Shown in pieces: positions 60,801 through 64,000 of a stretch of DNA of 64,000 bases (within the stretch, counting starts at the first letter, position 1; every line of letters starts with the position of its first letter). The DNA comes from Chamaea fasciata (lineage: Eukaryota > Chordata > Aves > Passeriformes > Sylviidae). The translations under genes and the position numbers were made by a program. The stretch spans positions 186,001 to 250,000 of the forward strand of contig JARCOQ010000026.1 of the NCBI GenBank assembly GCA_029207755.1. The letters run 5' to 3'. The notes below the pieces were generated by a model. It made no database searches. It worked only from the letters and a program-made list of their open reading frames with translations, and was not told where the DNA came from.

Positions 60801-61255
60801 GATTTAAAAACAAGCAACAGTAGGTAAGTATTTGGGGATTGAGAGTGCCCTGGTTACCATCCTGCTGACTGGACAAGATTGCTGTTCCAGGAACGCTAAA
60901 CAGCAAGGGAAGGACAATTGCTTAAGGTGTGTCACCTTAGAGGGAGGTTGGCCAGGGAAAATTCCTGCCTTTTTCACCAGCTGGTGGTTTTGGGCAGCCC
61001 AGATTCTGAAAAGAAAGGGAAGCAGCAGAGACCACATATGGACACTCTGAGGGAACACCTGAGGCAGGTAAAACGTGGACTACTGTTTCAGTGTTTCCTT
61101 TCCTTACATGCTCTGCTTAAAGACCAGGAGCTGGACTGTCACCATGGCTGGTCACCCCACTACAGACTCCAGTGGGAAAACCTGTGGCATTAGGGCTTTG
61201 TGGGCTGGAAGAAAGAAGCCCAGAGCATTTGTGGGGTGGAGAAGGGAATTACAAT

Positions 61256-61495
61256 CATGGAATCATTAAGAAGATGCTGTCCAACTGTTCCCCCAGCACT
61301 GGGGCCACCACCTAACCCTTGTCCCCAAATGGTATATCCACATGGCTCTCAAATTCCTCCAGGGATGGGGACTCCACAACTTCTCTGGGCAGTCTGCACT
61401 AGGGCTGGACAGCCCTTTCCATGGAAAAATTTTCCCTGATATCCAATCCAAACCTTCCCTGGCACACCTTGAGGCTGTTTCCTCTCATTTCCTCT
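61256..61495 (-). mobile_element. CR1 LINE fragment, second subtype
   Basis: Antisense CR1: 'catggaatcattaagaag', 'ccacctaacccttgtccc', 'tttccctgatatccaatc', 'ttgaggctgtttcctctc'. It closely resembles the copy at 26197. Confidence 0.9.
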
Positions 61496-64000
61496 GCAGC
61501 TGCACTGTTCAGAGGCATGGAGGGAAGGTGACTCCCAAGGTGATCCTGGCCCACAGGAGCTGCCAGCATTCCATCAGGAATGCACTGAATTCTGCACTGC
61601 AGGCAGATGGGTGTGGCTTCAGCAACATAAACATTAGAAACTGTGGTTTGCACTGGTTTGTACTGGTCAGTGATCCATTGCTCTGGGAGCAGCATCAGGA
61701 GGGAGCTGCTTATCCCCATGTGCTCCTGGAGACTGGATATGAATAAGGTAAAGGGTCAAAGCTAAAACCCCTTTAGACTCTTGACCTCTGGAGATTTCCT
61801 TGAAAAAAGACATGGGGCAGCTGAATTTTCTTCATGGAAATCTCCTGGGAAAAGGGAAAACCTCCATGCCAAAGGAGCAGGTCTCTCTGTCTGTCTTTGC
61901 CAGTTGTATCCCCTTGCCGAGATACAGCTGGATGGGTCCTGGGAAGCTGGATGTAACCAAGTAACCAGGATCCTAGCAACAAGCTTGATGGGAGGATTTA
62001 AAGATAGAAAAAATGTAGGAGCAAAGCAAACAATGGGAAAATACTGTCTCCTTCCCCTAACTCCCAACCCTAGAGCAGGAGATAAATCAGCTCCAGGCAG
62101 GGAGAGGTACTTCGGTTGTTTTGTTCTTTTCTCTTTTCAAAGCAAACAAAGTATCAGTCACAGATGAGGATTTTTTTAAACCACTTTTACAGATGTCATT
62201 TGTACAAATCAAAGTGTCCCTTGAAAATCTCATTATTACAAACATACAAAGAAACGATGTTGGTGCTACAAATCAGCTACGCCACGGCAGGAGCAATTTA
62301 TCACGATTAAAAACCCAACTGAACGGTATTTACAGGGCCTTTCTCCCTCTTTTTATTTCTGCATGTTGAGGGAAGGAAAAAAAGCAAAGCCCACAGTTAA
62401 AAAAACTCCCACCAATGCACTTCATTTTCTAAAAGTATAAAATCGGGTGAGTTTTTCCAGTTGCCACACTCAGGCAAAGTGTAACAATTTCTGGTTTTGC
62501 TTGTTTTCACATCAAAAGTCTCTTAGAAAAACCAAAAACAAACACATGGCAGTGTCCGATGAAACGTGCTCCTTCCGTGCCAGAAGCCAACATCATCCCA
62601 AAAAAGTGCCTTTGAGTAAAATCAACTTTAGTAACAAATAAGAAATAAAAGGATGAAAAAAGTAATCACAAGCTCTAGTTAAAAGCTTCATCAAAGCCCT
62701 GAAGGAGCAGCCGTCCTGCAGCAAAAACATGAGTTCTCTTACCTACCTTCAGCCCTGAGATGTTTCTCCACTCCCTGACTGGATTTCGCGATGTCGAGGA
62801 GCTCCTGCCAGCCCGGACTTGTGTGGCGCTCCCCCTCCAAGTCCTTTCTATCCACCACCATCACCCCAAAGAGGTGCCTGGGGGGACCTATCCCAGCTGG
62901 TCTGGCTGTAAGGGTCAGTGGCAGCCGTGCTGTTTCGGGGCAGCACATTCCTGGTACAGGGAACTCTCATAGCCCTTTGATCCTGCTGGTTTGGAATCAG
63001 CAGTGAGAAAAATCCCTGGAGTGCCCCACAAAACACTCCCTGGCTTGGGTCGCTGCCTGAGTAAGTGCTTTCCTGGAGCCAACCTGGCCCCTGCATCTGG
63101 AAGGGGCAGGGAAAGGGGTAAGAAAGGGAGTATCTGAGCCTTGAATTCTCTTTGTGTAAAGAAATGGAGTGAAAGACACTTAATCGCACCAAGCTGCAGA
63201 AATCATCAAAATCCCAGAGGTCACCATGTAACCAGGGCACTGGGGGGGGGAATTCTGGGTGGGTTGGGGGCTGTATCATTCCACTTTGGCTCCCAACCCA
63301 AAAGCTCTCATCGGAAAAACAAGGGAACACAAAACCAGGCAGTTTGGTTTGCAAAGCTGACAGGGAAAAGAAGAAAAAACAAAACAAAACACAAAAATCT
63401 TCCAAGATAAATACATGGCCCCCATTTTGGAAGCATCTTCAAAAAGCTGGATCAACTGTTGTCAGCAGTGGCACAAGTTTCCTGGAACATCTGTTGGGCT
63501 GGTGAGTTCTCAGCTGTCTTTTGAAGAAGGAACAGTTCAAGGAAAAAAAAAAACTAGCTCCCACCGCACACAGCTCCCATTTTATCTGCAGAACAACTGG
63601 CCATGGCAATTCCCTCACAGCAGCAGGATGGGAACCAGCAAGGAGCCACTAATGCAGCAGGTTCCTGTTTGCTCATGGAAAGGGCTGGCAGTGGTAGCAA
63701 CTGGTTAGGGAAAGATTTCTTCCAGAAAACAGTACTTCAGGGGGGATTTAGGAAGGCTGGGACCTCTCCTCATGGGTCGAAACCGGCCACACTCAAGCAT
63801 GCTGTCAGAAGGTAACACGCATCAGGAATTCCCATGGAGTCCACAGCAGTGGGATAGCAACAACACAGAGGTTTGGGCTTCCAGAGATCCAGCAGGTCTC
63901 CCAGACTCCTCTGGTAATGCTGGGGAAAGCTCCCAGGTTGGGGGTTTGGCTTTAAGGGGAGGTTATTGCTCCTGACTTCTCAGGCTTTTTGCCTTTTGAC
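61496..64000. other. Intergenic sequence upstream of SESN2
   Basis: No gene supported. The segment 62150-62680 is AT-rich and 3'-UTR-like, with minus-strand AATAAA near 62352-62357. To its right (62747-62948) lies a minus-strand open frame with codon-like composition ending before a GTAGGTAAG donor-like site, but no acceptable splice partner was found. In human the next gene on this side is ATP5IF1 on the same strand; nothing resembling it is present. A-rich tracts lie at 63373-63397 and 63541-63552. Confidence 0.4.

Noticed and set aside
62716..62746. Apparent intron joining a minus-strand frame to a 12-residue tail (RLLLQGFDEAFN, stop)
   Set aside because: The donor and acceptor fit in phase, but the intron would be 31 bp, below what vertebrate splicing can handle.

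Overview
The window looks like avian genomic DNA, probably from a songbird. At least 20 truncated CR1 LINE fragments lie on both strands, recognisable by the conserved 3' end that reads about 'CCCTTCCAACCCAAACC' followed by an ATTCTATGA-like tail. There is also a solo retroviral LTR of a type I know from passerines (start TGTCCTGGTTTC, end ACCACCACA). No bacterial gene, CRISPR array or complete mobile element is visible. Introns are gene-poor with about 40-45% GC, and sharp CpG-rich peaks mark the promoters.

Right part (about 49.7-58.5 kb, minus strand): a complete SESN2 (sestrin 2) gene. Ten coding exons can be placed with GT-AG boundaries and continuous phases. They give a 477-residue protein, against 480 in human. 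The oxidoreductase Cys/Tyr/His set, the leucine pocket and the acidic GATOR2-contact motif are all present. The CpG-rich promoter carries a CCAAT box, an NRF2-type antioxidant element and, just inside intron 1, a near-perfect p53 site, which fits what is known of sestrin 2 induction. Intron 7 carries the solo LTR with a perfect 5-bp target duplication.

Middle (about 47.1-48.4 kb): a second CpG-rich promoter with a ZNF143-type ACTACA..TCCC motif, a GCC triplet repeat ending at a minus-strand splice donor, and a G-rich degenerate minisatellite next to it. From gene order this is probably the distal promoter of PHACTR4, lying in tandem downstream of SESN2.

Left part (1-47.4 kb): almost entirely intron of that minus-strand gene. 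One short coding exon is recognisable at 6936-6981 (MGQPHVSRPVHPGAFG, then GTGAGT); it resembles the alternative PHACTR4 N-terminus. A third CpG-rich patch at about 17.5 kb has a donor and a CTCF-like motif and may be another alternative first exon. The rest is CR1 fragments, simple repeats and unique sequence. A two-copy 55-bp element (32.0 and 35.3 kb) is unexplained.

Extreme right (58.7-64 kb): intergenic DNA upstream of SESN2 with four CR1 fragments and no gene I can support. Exon calls rest on reading splice sites and recalled family sequences, not on alignments.
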